Below, piece after piece: positions 56,174 to 64,000 of a stretch of DNA of 64,000 bases; position 1 is the first letter of the stretch; each line of letters opens with the position of its first letter. The stretch covers positions 868,001 to 932,000 of the forward strand of contig OZ220491.1 in NCBI GenBank assembly GCA_965116195.1. The letters are read 5' to 3'. Under the pieces are notes generated by a model. That model was given only the letters and a program-made list of their open reading frames with translations, was not told the origin of the DNA and did no database searches. The DNA comes from Aldehydirespirator sp965116195. GTDB lineage: Bacteria; Actinomycetota; Acidimicrobiia; Acidimicrobiales; Aldehydirespiratoraceae. The position numbers and the translations under genes are program-made.

Positions 56174-57585
56174 CAAGGCAATGTTCACAGGTTGCTGCTG
56201 AGGGGTCTGCCGCTCGGCTCTCTGCTGCTCAGGTTGCTGACCCGCAGGTTCTTGAGATCACGCCTCTGACGGTGCCGCCTGATGCTTCGGTCAGGCTGCC
56301 TGGCTCCAAGAGCATCACCAACCGGGCGATCATCTGCGCAGCGCTGGCATCAGGAGACACCACAATCCAAGGCGCGCTTTTTGCTGACGACACCGAGGCC
56401 ATGGCTGCGGCTGTGGAGGTGCTAGGTGCCCGGGTGCAGCGCGATCCGACTGAAGAGACGCTGTTTGTGAAGGGTGTGGGCGGTGTCGTGTCCCCCGAGG
56501 TCAACAGTGTCATTGATGCCCGCATGTCAGGCACGACGGGACGGTTCGTGTTGCCCGTGGCGGCCATGTCACAGCGGCCTGTGATTGTTGACGGGCAGCC
56601 GCAGTTGCGGTCCCGTCCCTTCGGTAGTCTTGTGGCGGCGTTGCGCGCACTCGGTGTTGCGGTTGAGGAGCCTGCCACCGGAGAGTCTCTGCCGCTGCGA
56701 GTCTGCGGCCCTGTGCGCAGTCGTGAGGTGACCGTGGCCGTTGACTGCTCCAGCCAGTTCATTTCGGGGCTGATGCTGGCTGCGCCTCTGGCACCCGACG
56801 GACTGACGCTACGTCTGGGGGGCGAAGCCGTGAGCCGTCCGTATCTGGAAATGACAGCCCGGGTGATGACCTCGTTTGGTGCCTCGGTGACAGTGCAGTC
56901 CGACATCGTGACGGTGGCGGGCGGTGGGTATCGCTCACCGGGCCACTACCGGGTTGAGCCTGATGCCTCGTCAGCGTCGTACTTCTGGGCTGCTGCTGCG
57001 GTGACCGGCGGCACGGTTCGGGTGCAGGGGCTGGGAAATGACTCGATCCAGGGGGACACACGCTTTGTCTCGGTGCTTGAGCAGATGGGTGCGACCGTTG
57101 GTTCGGTGGGCTCCGACCTGGTGGTGAGGGGCGGGTCTCTGAAGGGCGTTGACGTTGACCTGCGTGCCATGTCCGACACGGCGGTCACGCTGGCTGTGGT
57201 GGCCTCACTGGCCTCCGGGCGCAGCCGTGTCAGCGGCATCGGCTTCATTCGCCACAAAGAAAGTGACCGCATCGCGGCTGTCGTGACCGAACTGCGCCGT
57301 TGCGGGGTAGATGCCCGTGAGCTTGCCGACGGTTTTGTTGTGTCGCCGGTGTGTCCACCGGGCGGTGCTCTGATCCGCACCTATGACGATCATCGCATCG
57401 CCATGGCCTTTGCCGTGCTCGGCCTTGTGGTGCCAGGCATACGTATTGAGCGTCCGGAGTGTGTCGCCAAGACATTTCCGGTCTTTTTCCAGATGCTTGA
57501 GGGTTTGCGCGTCAATACGTCAGCAGACACCGAGACAAGCAACTCAACCGCAGCCCGGTCCAACAGTGGCGGTCCATGCGAGTGA
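56170..57585 (+). CDS. aroA: 3-phosphoshikimate 1-carboxyvinyltransferase (EPSP synthase)
   Basis: Sixth step of the shikimate pathway. PEP/S3P-binding LPGSKSITNRAIICAAL, SGTTGRFVLPVAAM, DGQPQLRSRPFGSLVAAL, the substrate segment HKESDRIAAVVTEL and the catalytic DDHRIAMAFAVLG. About 25 extra N-terminal residues precede the core. The stop overlaps a GTG (GTGA) that begins the micro-ORF chain to cmk. Confidence 0.94.
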   Translation: MTRQCSQVAAEGSAARLSAAQVADPQVLEITPLTVPPDASVRLPGSKSITNRAIICAALASGDTTIQGALFADDTEAMAAAVEVLGARVQRDPTEETLFVKGVGGVVSPEVNSVIDARMSGTTGRFVLPVAAMSQRPVIVDGQPQLRSRPFGSLVAALRALGVAVEEPATGESLPLRVCGPVRSREVTVAVDCSSQFISGLMLAAPLAPDGLTLRLGGEAVSRPYLEMTARVMTSFGASVTVQSDIVTVAGGGYRSPGHYRVEPDASSASYFWAAAAVTGGTVRVQGLGNDSIQGDTRFVSVLEQMGATVGSVGSDLVVRGGSLKGVDVDLRAMSDTAVTLAVVASLASGRSRVSGIGFIRHKESDRIAAVVTELRRCGVDARELADGFVVSPVCPPGGALIRTYDDHRIAMAFAVLGLVVPGIRIERPECVAKTFPVFFQMLEGLRVNTSADTETSNSTAARSNSGGPCE

Positions 57586-58251
57586 CAGCTGTTGATGTTC
57601 CGGCGGGTTCGTCAGTTCCGGGTTTTTGCGGTGGATTGGTTGGTGTTGTGTGCGGGTGACAGCGATTGGCGGTCGTGTGGGTTTGTCAACTCCGGTCTTT
57701 GTTGGTGGGTCAGGTGGTGGTGTGTGCGGGTGACTGCTGTTGATGTTCCGGCGGGTTCGTCAGTTCCGGGTTTTTGCGGTGGATTGGTTGGTGTTGTGTG
57801 CGGGTGACAGCGATTGGCGGTCGTGTGGGTTTGTCAACTCCGGTCTTTGTTGGTGGGTCAGGTGGTGGTGTGTGCGGGTGACTGCTGTTGATGTTCCGGC
57901 GGGTTTGTCAGTTCCGGGTTTTTGCGGTGGATTGGTTGGTGTTGTGTGCGGGTGACAGCGATTGGCGGTCGTGTGGGTTTGTCAACTCCGGTTTTTGTTG
58001 GTGGGTCAGGTGGTGGTGTGTGCGGGTGACTGCTGTTGATGTTCCGGTGGGTTTGTCAGTTCCGGGTTTTTGCGGTGGATTGGTTGGTGTTGTGTGCGGG
58101 TGACAGCGATTGGCGGTCGTGTGGGTTTGTCAACTCCGGTTTTTGTTGGTGGGTCAGGTGGTGGTGTGTGCGGGTGACTGCTGTTGATGTTCCGGTGGGT
58201 TTGTCAGTTCCGGGTTTTTGCGGTGGATTGGTTGGTGTTGTGTGCGGGTGA
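57582..58251 (+). repeat. nine coupled 25-codon micro-ORFs linking aroA to cmk
   Basis: ORFs begin at 57582 and every 74 bp to 58174, each GTG..TGA of 78 bases, each overlapping the next by GTGA, the last one overlapping the cmk GTG at 58248. Two alternating types: VTAVDVPAGSSVPGF.. and VTAIGGRVGLSTPVF.. Both resemble the Cmk N-terminus VIAIDGPAGSGKSTV. Seen as DNA, this is a 148-bp unit repeated 4.5 times. Confidence 0.9.
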
Positions 58252-59039
58252 TAGCGATTGACGGTCCGGCGGGATCGGGCAAGTCAACGGTGGCGCGTGC
58301 TCTGGCGGAGAGGCTGGGTATGGAATGCCTGGACACCGGTGCAATGTTCAGGGCCGTCGCTTTTGCCGTGCTCAGGGTCGGGGGTGATCCCTATGACGAA
58401 GAGTTCGCAGCAGAAGTGGCTCGAACCATTGACGTGCGCATGGAGGCAGGGCGCGTGATGGTTGACGGTCATGACGCAACCGTCGAGATCAGAGGCCCGG
58501 CAGTGACAAGCGCCGTCAGCGTGGTTGCGACCAATGCCGCGGTCCGCTCGGAGTTGGCAGCCCGCCAGAGGGAGTGGGTACGCCGCCGGGGTGGGGGAGT
58601 GCTTGAGGGGCGTGACATCGGCACAGTGGTTTTTCCAACCGCAGAACTGAAGATCTACCTCACGGCTGACCCTGCTGTGAGGGCCCGGCGTCGTGCCCAG
58701 CAAAATCTGTGCAAGGGATCGCGCGATCCCGACGTTGCTGAGCACTCAGATGTTGAGCACTCAGATACTGGGGATCAAGTAGTTGAGAACGCGGCGCTTG
58801 AGCAAGGTGTGGTCAATGGGCCGAGCCAAAAGAGTGATGCCGACTGTGAGCAGGTTGAGGACTTGGCGCTTGAGCAAGGTGTGGTTGAAGCCGTGGCAGC
58901 AGATCTGGCGGCGCGAGACCGCATCGACATCACACGCCCGCTTCATCCACTGACCGAAGCCGCCGGAGCAGTCGTGGTTGACACGACCAACGCCACTTGC
59001 GAGGAGACACTTCAGAAGATAATGGAGTTCATAAAGTGA
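58248..59039 (+). CDS. cmk: cytidylate kinase with repeat-containing insertion
   Basis: Phosphorylates CMP/dCMP. P-loop DGPAGSGKSTVARALAERLG, then CLDTGAMFRAVA and VLEGRDIGTVVFP. Between RARRRAQQN and AADLAARDRIDITRPLHPL there is an insertion of roughly 60 residues with internal repeats (EHSDVEHSD; two copies of LEQGVV), absent from ordinary Cmk and located in the lid region. The GTG start is where the micro-ORF chain ends. Confidence 0.9.
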   Translation: MIAIDGPAGSGKSTVARALAERLGMECLDTGAMFRAVAFAVLRVGGDPYDEEFAAEVARTIDVRMEAGRVMVDGHDATVEIRGPAVTSAVSVVATNAAVRSELAARQREWVRRRGGGVLEGRDIGTVVFPTAELKIYLTADPAVRARRRAQQNLCKGSRDPDVAEHSDVEHSDTGDQVVENAALEQGVVNGPSQKSDADCEQVEDLALEQGVVEAVAADLAARDRIDITRPLHPLTEAAGAVVVDTTNATCEETLQKIMEFIK

Positions 59040-59050
59040 CGGGGTTGTGA
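59036..59050 (+). other. 4-codon coupled micro-ORF between cmk and plsC
   Basis: GTG ACG GGG TTG TGA: its GTG overlaps the cmk stop and its TGA overlaps the plsC GTG, both as GTGA. This is the shortest link of the kind in the window. Confidence 0.55.
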
Positions 59051-59784
59051 GCCAGAGCGTGTATGGGCGAAGAGAACCAACGGAGAGCTCCTCGCAGGAC
59101 GCGGCCACACGGAGCCGACAGTCGTGGCTGGGTCGGGCCTGCTACAAGGCTGTTTGGTGGCTGGTGTTTCTGCTGGTCAAGGCGCTGTTTCGTATGCGGG
59201 TGCATGGTCGTGAGAACTTTCCCAGAGGGGCCTTCATCCTGGCACCGGTACACCGGTCATTCATTGACACGCCCATTGCCGGGGTGGTGACCCGGCGACG
59301 CCTGCGCTTCATGGGCAAGGAAGGTCTGTGGGACAGTCGGCTGCTCGGTGCTTTTCTTTCGATGATGGGTGGGTTTCCGGTGGAGCGCGGCACGGCTGAC
59401 CGCATCGCGTTGAGGGCAGCGACCGACGTGCTGACGCTGGGTGAGCCGCTGGTGATGTTCCCGGAAGGCACCCGGCGCAGTGGCGATCGCGTGCAGCGAC
59501 AGGACATGTTGGACGGTCCGGCATTTGTGGCGTTACGCACGGGCGTGCCCATTGTTCCTGTGGGGCTGGGTGGCACGGTGCGTGCTCTGCCCGTGGGGTC
59601 GTGGCTACCCCGCCCGCGCCGTGTGGTGGCCGTGGTCGGCAACCCCATAATTCCACCGCCCAAGGTCGGCGGGCGCGTCCCGAGGCGCGCGGTCAGTGAA
59701 CTTACAGACAAGCTCTGTGTGGAGTTGTCAGACCTGTATGTCGAGGCCCGCGTGCTGGCCGGTGACGAGCCCATGCCTTCCTGA
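59047..59784 (+). CDS. plsC: 1-acyl-sn-glycerol-3-phosphate acyltransferase
   Basis: Makes phosphatidic acid at the membrane. The acyltransferase motifs are HRSFIDT (HX4D) and FPEGTRRSGD, with a hydrophobic N-terminal segment (AVWWLVFLLVKALF). 245 aa, normal. cmk-plsC adjacency is common in actinobacteria. Confidence 0.9.
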   Translation: MSQSVYGRREPTESSSQDAATRSRQSWLGRACYKAVWWLVFLLVKALFRMRVHGRENFPRGAFILAPVHRSFIDTPIAGVVTRRRLRFMGKEGLWDSRLLGAFLSMMGGFPVERGTADRIALRAATDVLTLGEPLVMFPEGTRRSGDRVQRQDMLDGPAFVALRTGVPIVPVGLGGTVRALPVGSWLPRPRRVVAVVGNPIIPPPKVGGRVPRRAVSELTDKLCVELSDLYVEARVLAGDEPMPS

Positions 59785-59846
59785 TCGGGCTTGATGAGAA
59801 TACGGGATGACGATCCTGTGGTGGCCGGTGAGCAGCTGGTGCCTGC

Positions 59847-60881
59847 CTAGAGGCTCTCCAGTACCTCGCTGGCGCTGATACTGCGGTCGCTCTGACGTAC
59901 CGCTCTGCCGGGGCCTGCACCTCTGGTACCCATGGTGACGCTTGCCGCAACCTCCACCGCCGCCACTAGGTCGCGCAGGCTGCGTGGCGGAGGAAAGTAC
60001 TCGTCCTCATCCACCACGGTCACCTCCTCGACACCCCGTACAGGAGCGAGTCGCTTGATCACGCTGCGCACCACTTCTTCGGGAGCCGAGGCACCCGCGG
60101 TGACGCCGACGGTGCCTGTGAGATCATCGGGCACTTCTGTGGCATCAGTTATCCGCAGCACCCGCTGGCAGCCCACTTCAGCAGCCAGGTTGACCAGCGA
60201 CAGCGTGTTGGAGGAGGTGGCCGAGCCGATCACCAGCACCGTGTCGCATCGGGGAGCTATGTCCATCAGAGCCTTTTGTCTGTTGGTTGTGGCGAAGCAG
60301 AGGTCGCTGCGGCCCGGTTGCCACACGTCCGGGAAGCGCTGCCGGGTGGTTTCCAGCACGCCTTCCCACTCACGATGTGAAAGTGTCGTCTGGGCCAGGA
60401 TTGCCACCGGTGTCTCGAACTCAGGCAGTGCTGCCACGCCTTGGGCATCATCCACCCGGTGGATGGACTCGGGTGCGACGGCGATGGTCCCGACGGCTTC
60501 CTGGTGACCGTCGTGTCCGACGTACACGATTTGGTATCCCATCGAGGCCCGGGTCTTGGCCTCGTGATGAACCTTGGTCACCAGTGGGCACACAGCATCA
60601 ACCACAAAGCCTCCGCGGTGGCGCGCTGACCGCACCACCCCGGGAGGTGAGCCGTGGGCAGAGAGCATGATCGGACGGCCTGCGGGCACTTCTGACACAT
60701 CGTCCACGAACACCACGCCCAGGTCCCTGAAGCGCTGCACCACCTGCTCGTTGTGGATGATCTCGTGGTAGCAGTAGACGGGAGGCTCAAAGGCCCTGAC
60801 CAGCCAGGCGAGTGCCTTGATCGCCATTTCCACGCCGGCACAAAACCCTCGTGGAGCGGCCAGCAGCACTCGATCAACCAT
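59847..60881 (-). CDS. ispH: 4-hydroxy-3-methylbut-2-enyl diphosphate reductase
   Basis: Last step of the MEP isoprenoid pathway; [4Fe-4S] enzyme. Three cluster cysteines lie in RGFCAGVEMAI, DAVCPLVTKVH and SDLCFATTNRQ; active-site HNEQV, SAHGSPPGV and TTLSHRE are present. The start MVDRVLLAAPRGF matches the family; an alternative GTG lies 16 codons upstream. The ~40-residue C-terminal tail is variable. Confidence 0.93.
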   Translation of the reverse strand: MVDRVLLAAPRGFCAGVEMAIKALAWLVRAFEPPVYCYHEIIHNEQVVQRFRDLGVVFVDDVSEVPAGRPIMLSAHGSPPGVVRSARHRGGFVVDAVCPLVTKVHHEAKTRASMGYQIVYVGHDGHQEAVGTIAVAPESIHRVDDAQGVAALPEFETPVAILAQTTLSHREWEGVLETTRQRFPDVWQPGRSDLCFATTNRQKALMDIAPRCDTVLVIGSATSSNTLSLVNLAAEVGCQRVLRITDATEVPDDLTGTVGVTAGASAPEEVVRSVIKRLAPVRGVEEVTVVDEDEYFPPPRSLRDLVAAVEVAASVTMGTRGAGPGRAVRQSDRSISASEVLESL

Positions 60882-61018
60882 CAACACCGAGGCTATCGTT
60901 GTCGTGGACAGCAATATCAGCTGTGTCACCGTTTTGGTGGGGACCGGTTGTCTTCAACTGTCAAAGTTATGGCGCTGTCGTAGAAGCGTGCGAAGAACAG
61001 GCGTTACCTTGCGTGTCC

Positions 61019-62347
61019 TTATTTCTTTGAACGACAGCTTCCTTTATGACCTGCTGCCAGCACACAGACTGTTTTGGCGCGTGGCATCCAACGCCCACAT
61101 GGGCTAGCATCAGCTGATAGCGCGTCTCCCGCCGATTCAGATGCCAGCTGAGACGGGAATGGCAAAATGTCGGTCTCCCTGAGAATGACCTCTCTGGGCA
61201 CCAGGTTGGACAGCACTCTGGTGCCATCCTCGCTCTTGGTGAGGTAACCGGACACTCTCAAGCGGCGGTCGGCTTCCTGCATTTTGTGTGACGGCATCAC
61301 TATCTTTTGTGTGATGTCAGTTACCGGTACTTTGTCGCCTAGTTTGGCTAGACCTACCAAATAGTCACGTTCTGTGTGGTTCAGATCGTAGAAGGAGGGC
61401 AGGCTGATGTTCTCAGTGACCATTTCTTCAGCTACTATGGCAGCCTGTTGAGCGGTATCCACATCAATCGGATTGTTGGGAGCGTCTGATATCTCCCAAG
61501 CAGCATGTCCTACAGCTTGAAGAGTATAGGGGAGGCCGTTTACTTTGTCTGACATCAAACGCAAAGCCGGTTCTTCTACTGTGCCGCCATGGTCTTCAAT
61601 CGTGGTTCTGAGTCCGTTTATGGTTTCCTGCAAGCCGAGAGGTGGCATCTTGTATCTGTGGCATCTGCGAAAGAAGGTCAAAGCCCGATCTTTGAATAGT
61701 GTGTAGTCCATGTCCGATAAGCCAGCACCCAAGAAGGCCAGTGGCAGGCCTTCTACTTTGGTGATTTGTTGGACATCATTGAACAACGTTCTAGCTTCAT
61801 CCCTGTCTATGCTGTGCAGTTCGTCTACAGTAAGCAATACAACAACTCCCCGTTCAGCAGCAGACTTCACCACATATCTAAGCAGATGCTCCATGTCCAC
61901 GTCTTGGCCCAAGTTTTTTGATTCTGTCGAAGTTTTTTCGCTTCTGAACCCCCACAATTTGAAGCTTCGTTTTTTGGTTATGGCGCGGCTGCCGATTAGG
62001 TTGCTTAAATCCAGCCACTCATATTGTGTAGGGAGTTGATATAAGGCACTTCTAGTTTTGCTTATCAAGTTTTTGGTACCGGAGATTGGCAGCACCAACC
62101 ACCCAGAATTGCGTGCTTGATTCTGAATTGTGGACAGTAGTACCGTCTTACCAGAACCTCGGACACCTGACAATATACTCGTGAACCTGATGTCCCGCTG
62201 CCCTGCTCCCAAACCGTCAGATATGCTGGACATGAAGTGGCTTCTACCTGCCATGAAAGCGGGTTGAGCCCCAAAGCCGGGGGAAAACGGGTTCTTCGGA
62301 TTACCGTTTCCGATTTCCTTGGTGTTGGGGTCCCTCATCATACTCAC
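61019..62347 (-). CDS. AAA+ ATPase with C-terminal Cys/His motif, unknown function
   Basis: 442 aa. Walker A SGVRGSGKTVLLST (about 61-74), Walker B VVLLTVDELHSID (about 170-182), then a sensor-like GLPLAFLGAGLSD. A winged-helix-like C-terminal part follows (NHTERDYLVGLAKLG.., DRRLRVSGYLTKSEDG). The last ~30 residues hold CGRW..TVCVLAAGHKGSC, a possible zinc site. It resembles stand-alone Orc1/Cdc6-like or AAA_16 ATPases found in mobile regions. AT-richer than its neighbours, which suggests acquisition. Confidence 0.7.
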   Translation of the reverse strand: MSMMRDPNTKEIGNGNPKNPFSPGFGAQPAFMAGRSHFMSSISDGLGAGQRDIRFTSILSGVRGSGKTVLLSTIQNQARNSGWLVLPISGTKNLISKTRSALYQLPTQYEWLDLSNLIGSRAITKKRSFKLWGFRSEKTSTESKNLGQDVDMEHLLRYVVKSAAERGVVVLLTVDELHSIDRDEARTLFNDVQQITKVEGLPLAFLGAGLSDMDYTLFKDRALTFFRRCHRYKMPPLGLQETINGLRTTIEDHGGTVEEPALRLMSDKVNGLPYTLQAVGHAAWEISDAPNNPIDVDTAQQAAIVAEEMVTENISLPSFYDLNHTERDYLVGLAKLGDKVPVTDITQKIVMPSHKMQEADRRLRVSGYLTKSEDGTRVLSNLVPREVILRETDILPFPSQLASESAGDALSADASPCGRWMPRAKTVCVLAAGHKGSCRSKK

Positions 62348-62561
62348 AATACACGTGGTGCGAGCTTATTGCAACACTCTCAGCAGTAGCCGCAGCATTA
62401 GCAGCAGCAACTCGCAGTATGAGCATGGCAGATTGAGTCTCTTCCTGCCGTACCGATGACGGTGTAGCAGGTTGTTGTCGGAACAGGAGGAGCGGAAGCG
62501 AACGTCTGGATGCTCTTGGCCGCAGACTCTTGCCGAGCCTCCTGCCTGCCGGTTCGGGGTG
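62348..62561. other. intergenic region
   Basis: AT-rich leader of the ATPase gene followed by GC-rich sequence (from about 62470). No gene or repeat array recognised. Confidence 0.4.
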
Positions 62562-63548
62562 TCAGCCTGGGCTGATGACGGCCAGGGAGCGCTCAGTGGC
62601 TCTGATGGTCAGGCTGGGGTTCGCGCCTGGTAGCGCTGGCGCGATCGTCAGGCGAACGTTGAGGCGCAGTGTCACCGCAACCTCTTGGTGGCCGTTGGAG
62701 TTGGGCCTTATCTGTACGGATTCAACAATCGCGTCGGGAAGGGGTCCGCCCAGTACGGAGGCGCGAACCAGGCGCTGTGCCTCGGCATGGTCAAGCGACA
62801 CCGTGCCGCTACTGCGCAGTCGGTCGCTGTCAAGCGCGCCGACGGCATCGTTGGCCGCTGAAGCGGCGACCACGCGTAACTGTTGAGCACGCAGGTGCGC
62901 CAGCCCAAGGTCCAGCGTGACTGCGGCCAGCACCAGCACCGCCAGCACCGCCGCCGGGAACAACAACAAGACACTGCCTCGGGTTCCTCGCAACGGTTCT
63001 TGATTGCAGTTTGACTCTCGCAGGCTCAGCAGATGTGCGTTCCGAGATGTGACTCTGACTCCATCAGCGCCCGCGATACGCGTCTGGCTGCTCGAGTCTC
63101 GCTGGCTCCGCATTGCAGTTCCAGATGGCGGGTCAGAGCCTGCGGCGACTGTGACTCTTGGCCCCGTCCGCTCCGACCCTGGCCGAAATCGGCGACGAGG
63201 CGGGTCAGAGCCTGCGGCGACTGTGACTCTTGGCCCCGTCCGCTCCGACCCTGGCCGAAATCGGCGACGAGGCGGGTCAGAGCCTGCGGCGACTGTGACT
63301 CTTGGCCCCGTCCGCTCCGACCCTGGCCGAAATCGGCGACGAGGCGGGTCAGAGCCTGCGGCGACTGTGACTCTTGGCCCCGTCCGCTCCGACCCTGGCC
63401 GAAATCGGCGACGAGGCGGGTCAGAGCCTGCGGCGACTGTGACTCTTGGCCCCGTCCGCTCCGACCCTGGCCGAAATCGGCGACGAGGCGGGTCAGAGCC
63501 TGCGGCGACTGTGACTCTTGGCCCCTTGTGCTTTTGCCGGTTCAGCAT
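62562..63548 (-). CDS. TadG/TadE-like Flp-pilus assembly membrane protein with repeat-derived N-terminal region
   Basis: The recognisable part starts at LRGTRGSVLLLFPAAVLAVLVLAAVTLDLG, a TadG-like single membrane helix with the usual RG-S/A leader, followed by a ~100-residue extracytoplasmic domain. Upstream the frame is open through 72-bp tandem repeats (24-residue GPRVTVAAGSDPPRRRFRPG units) back to an ATG overlapping the tadE stop. The true start may lie just before the membrane helix; the repeats would then be a coupled linker. Probably secretion or pilus assembly. Confidence 0.65.
   Translation of the reverse strand: MLNRQKHKGPRVTVAAGSDPPRRRFRPGSERTGPRVTVAAGSDPPRRRFRPGSERTGPRVTVAAGSDPPRRRFRPGSERTGPRVTVAAGSDPPRRRFRPGSERTGPRVTVAAGSDPPRRRFRPGSERTGPRVTVAAGSDPPSGTAMRSQRDSSSQTRIAGADGVRVTSRNAHLLSLRESNCNQEPLRGTRGSVLLLFPAAVLAVLVLAAVTLDLGLAHLRAQQLRVVAASAANDAVGALDSDRLRSSGTVSLDHAEAQRLVRASVLGGPLPDAIVESVQIRPNSNGHQEVAVTLRLNVRLTIAPALPGANPSLTIRATERSLAVISPG
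63127..63520 (-). repeat. 72-bp tandem repeats between tadE and tadG-like genes
   Basis: Five and a half nearly identical units, reading frame maintained (72 = 24 codons). Both strands are open through the array because of its composition. Copy number is likely variable. Confidence 0.9.
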
Positions 63549-64000
63549 TGCACGTCGCGGTTCGAGACCGGAAGACCAGAACGGAACGGGTCAACCACCT
63601 CTGTCAGGGTGGAGGTGACGGGTTTCAGGCGACCCAGGCCACCGATGAACGGCACGGCCACGATCGGCAGGTCATAGGACACGGTCAGCGTCACGCGGGC
63701 GCACCGACGGAAGTCACCGTTGAGCACCGGCGTGCCGATCGTCGCCCGAGCCCCGCCCCTGCCGTAACCGTTGAGCGTCTCCGCTGCCCGTTGGCGTGCC
63801 GCCGTGGCCGCAGTGGTGGCGTTGTCCGCTTCAACATAGGCGCGAACGCCCTCGTGGGCTGCTGAAGTCACCGCCAGCTTCGCATCTATCACGCCCCAGG
63901 CGTTGGCAATCAGCAGGGTCACCGACACGAAAATCAGAAAGCCGAAGGGCAGTACCTCGATCCCGCCCACCTGTCCGTGGTCACCCTGGCGGCGTGGCCT
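63542..64000 (-). CDS. TadE-like pilus assembly protein (5' end outside window)
   Basis: Contains the TadE-type motif GQVGGIEVLPFGFLIFVSVTLL followed by NAWGVIDAKLAVTSAAHEGVRAYVE, as in actinobacterial Tad loci. The frame is open to the window edge upstream of the GTG at 63970, so the start is probably outside. Its stop overlaps the ATG of the downstream frame. Confidence 0.75.
   Translation of the reverse strand, partial: RPRRQGDHGQVGGIEVLPFGFLIFVSVTLLIANAWGVIDAKLAVTSAAHEGVRAYVEADNATTAATAARQRAAETLNGYGRGGARATIGTPVLNGDFRRCARVTLTVSYDLPIVAVPFIGGLGRLKPVTSTLTEVVDPFRSGLPVSNRDVQC

Noticed and set aside
57582..58251. CRISPR-like array
   Set aside because: The 148-bp units are contiguous direct repeats without unique spacers, and no cas genes are present; the stop-start chain explains the periodicity better.
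63004..63677. + strand ORFs over the 72-bp repeats
   Set aside because: The repeat length is a multiple of three, so several frames stay open by construction; the TadG-like frame on the minus strand is the only one with a recognisable domain.

Overview
The window reads as a chromosomal segment of a moderately GC-rich, gene-dense actinobacterium. The housekeeping order pyrG-nudix-xerD-scpA-scpB-rluB-cmk and the dprA/xerC pair are typical of the phylum. Threonine-run, SLH-anchored surface proteins, a LivK-LivHM-LivG-LivF transporter and a form I CO dehydrogenase suggest an Acidimicrobiia-like lineage; that placement is inference. No rRNA, tRNA or CRISPR array was seen.

Layout. 1-5.0 kb: dprA and xerC interrupted by an AT-richer, decayed restriction-modification (RM) system, then an MNT-HEPN fusion gene. 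5.0-7.8 kb: SLH surface protein copy A. 8.3-14.8 kb: branched-chain amino-acid-type ABC transporter. 15.2-18.4 kb: TauE-like permease, NTF2-like protein, MFS transporter. 18.7-23.2 kb: RCC1/SLH surface protein and a second RM system with a frameshifted nuclease. 23.6-32 kb: coxM-coxS-coxL and an XdhC/CoxF-like gene, split by an AT-richer insert holding a solitary DNA methylase and a second MNT-HEPN gene. 32-40 kb: DMT exporter, dtd, molybdopterin oxidoreductase, amtB, M20 amidohydrolase. 40-47 kb: tlyA, nadK, recN, pyrG, nudix, xerD. 47.4-50.1 kb: SLH surface protein copy B, in inverted orientation to copy A. 50.5-61 kb: trpS, scpA, scpB, rluB, tyrA, aroA, cmk, plsC, ispH. 61-64 kb: an AAA ATPase and TadG/TadE-like pilus-assembly genes.

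Two patterns stand out. First, all three SLH surface-protein genes carry a C12-C14 homopolymer between a well-placed start codon and the signal peptide. Copy A (C12) is in frame. Copy B (C14) and the RCC1/SLH gene (C13) are out of frame, and in every case the frame is restored when the tract length is a multiple of three. This looks like slipped-strand phase variation of surface proteins, combined with a ~2.1 kb near-identical inverted repeat joining copies A and B.

Second, many gene junctions contain degenerate tandem copies of the start of the downstream gene, arranged as micro-ORFs whose stop codon overlaps the next start (ATGA, GTGA, TTGA or TGATG). The clearest case is nine consecutive 25-codon ORFs linking aroA to cmk at an exact 74-bp step. 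Similar chains precede scpA, scpB, livG, livF, the TauE gene, xerD, aroA, plsC and the M20 gene. The same repeat expansion appears in frame inside ScpB, Cmk, CTP synthase, the NTF2-like protein and the TadG-like protein. All stop-start overlaps were checked by hand; their function is inference.
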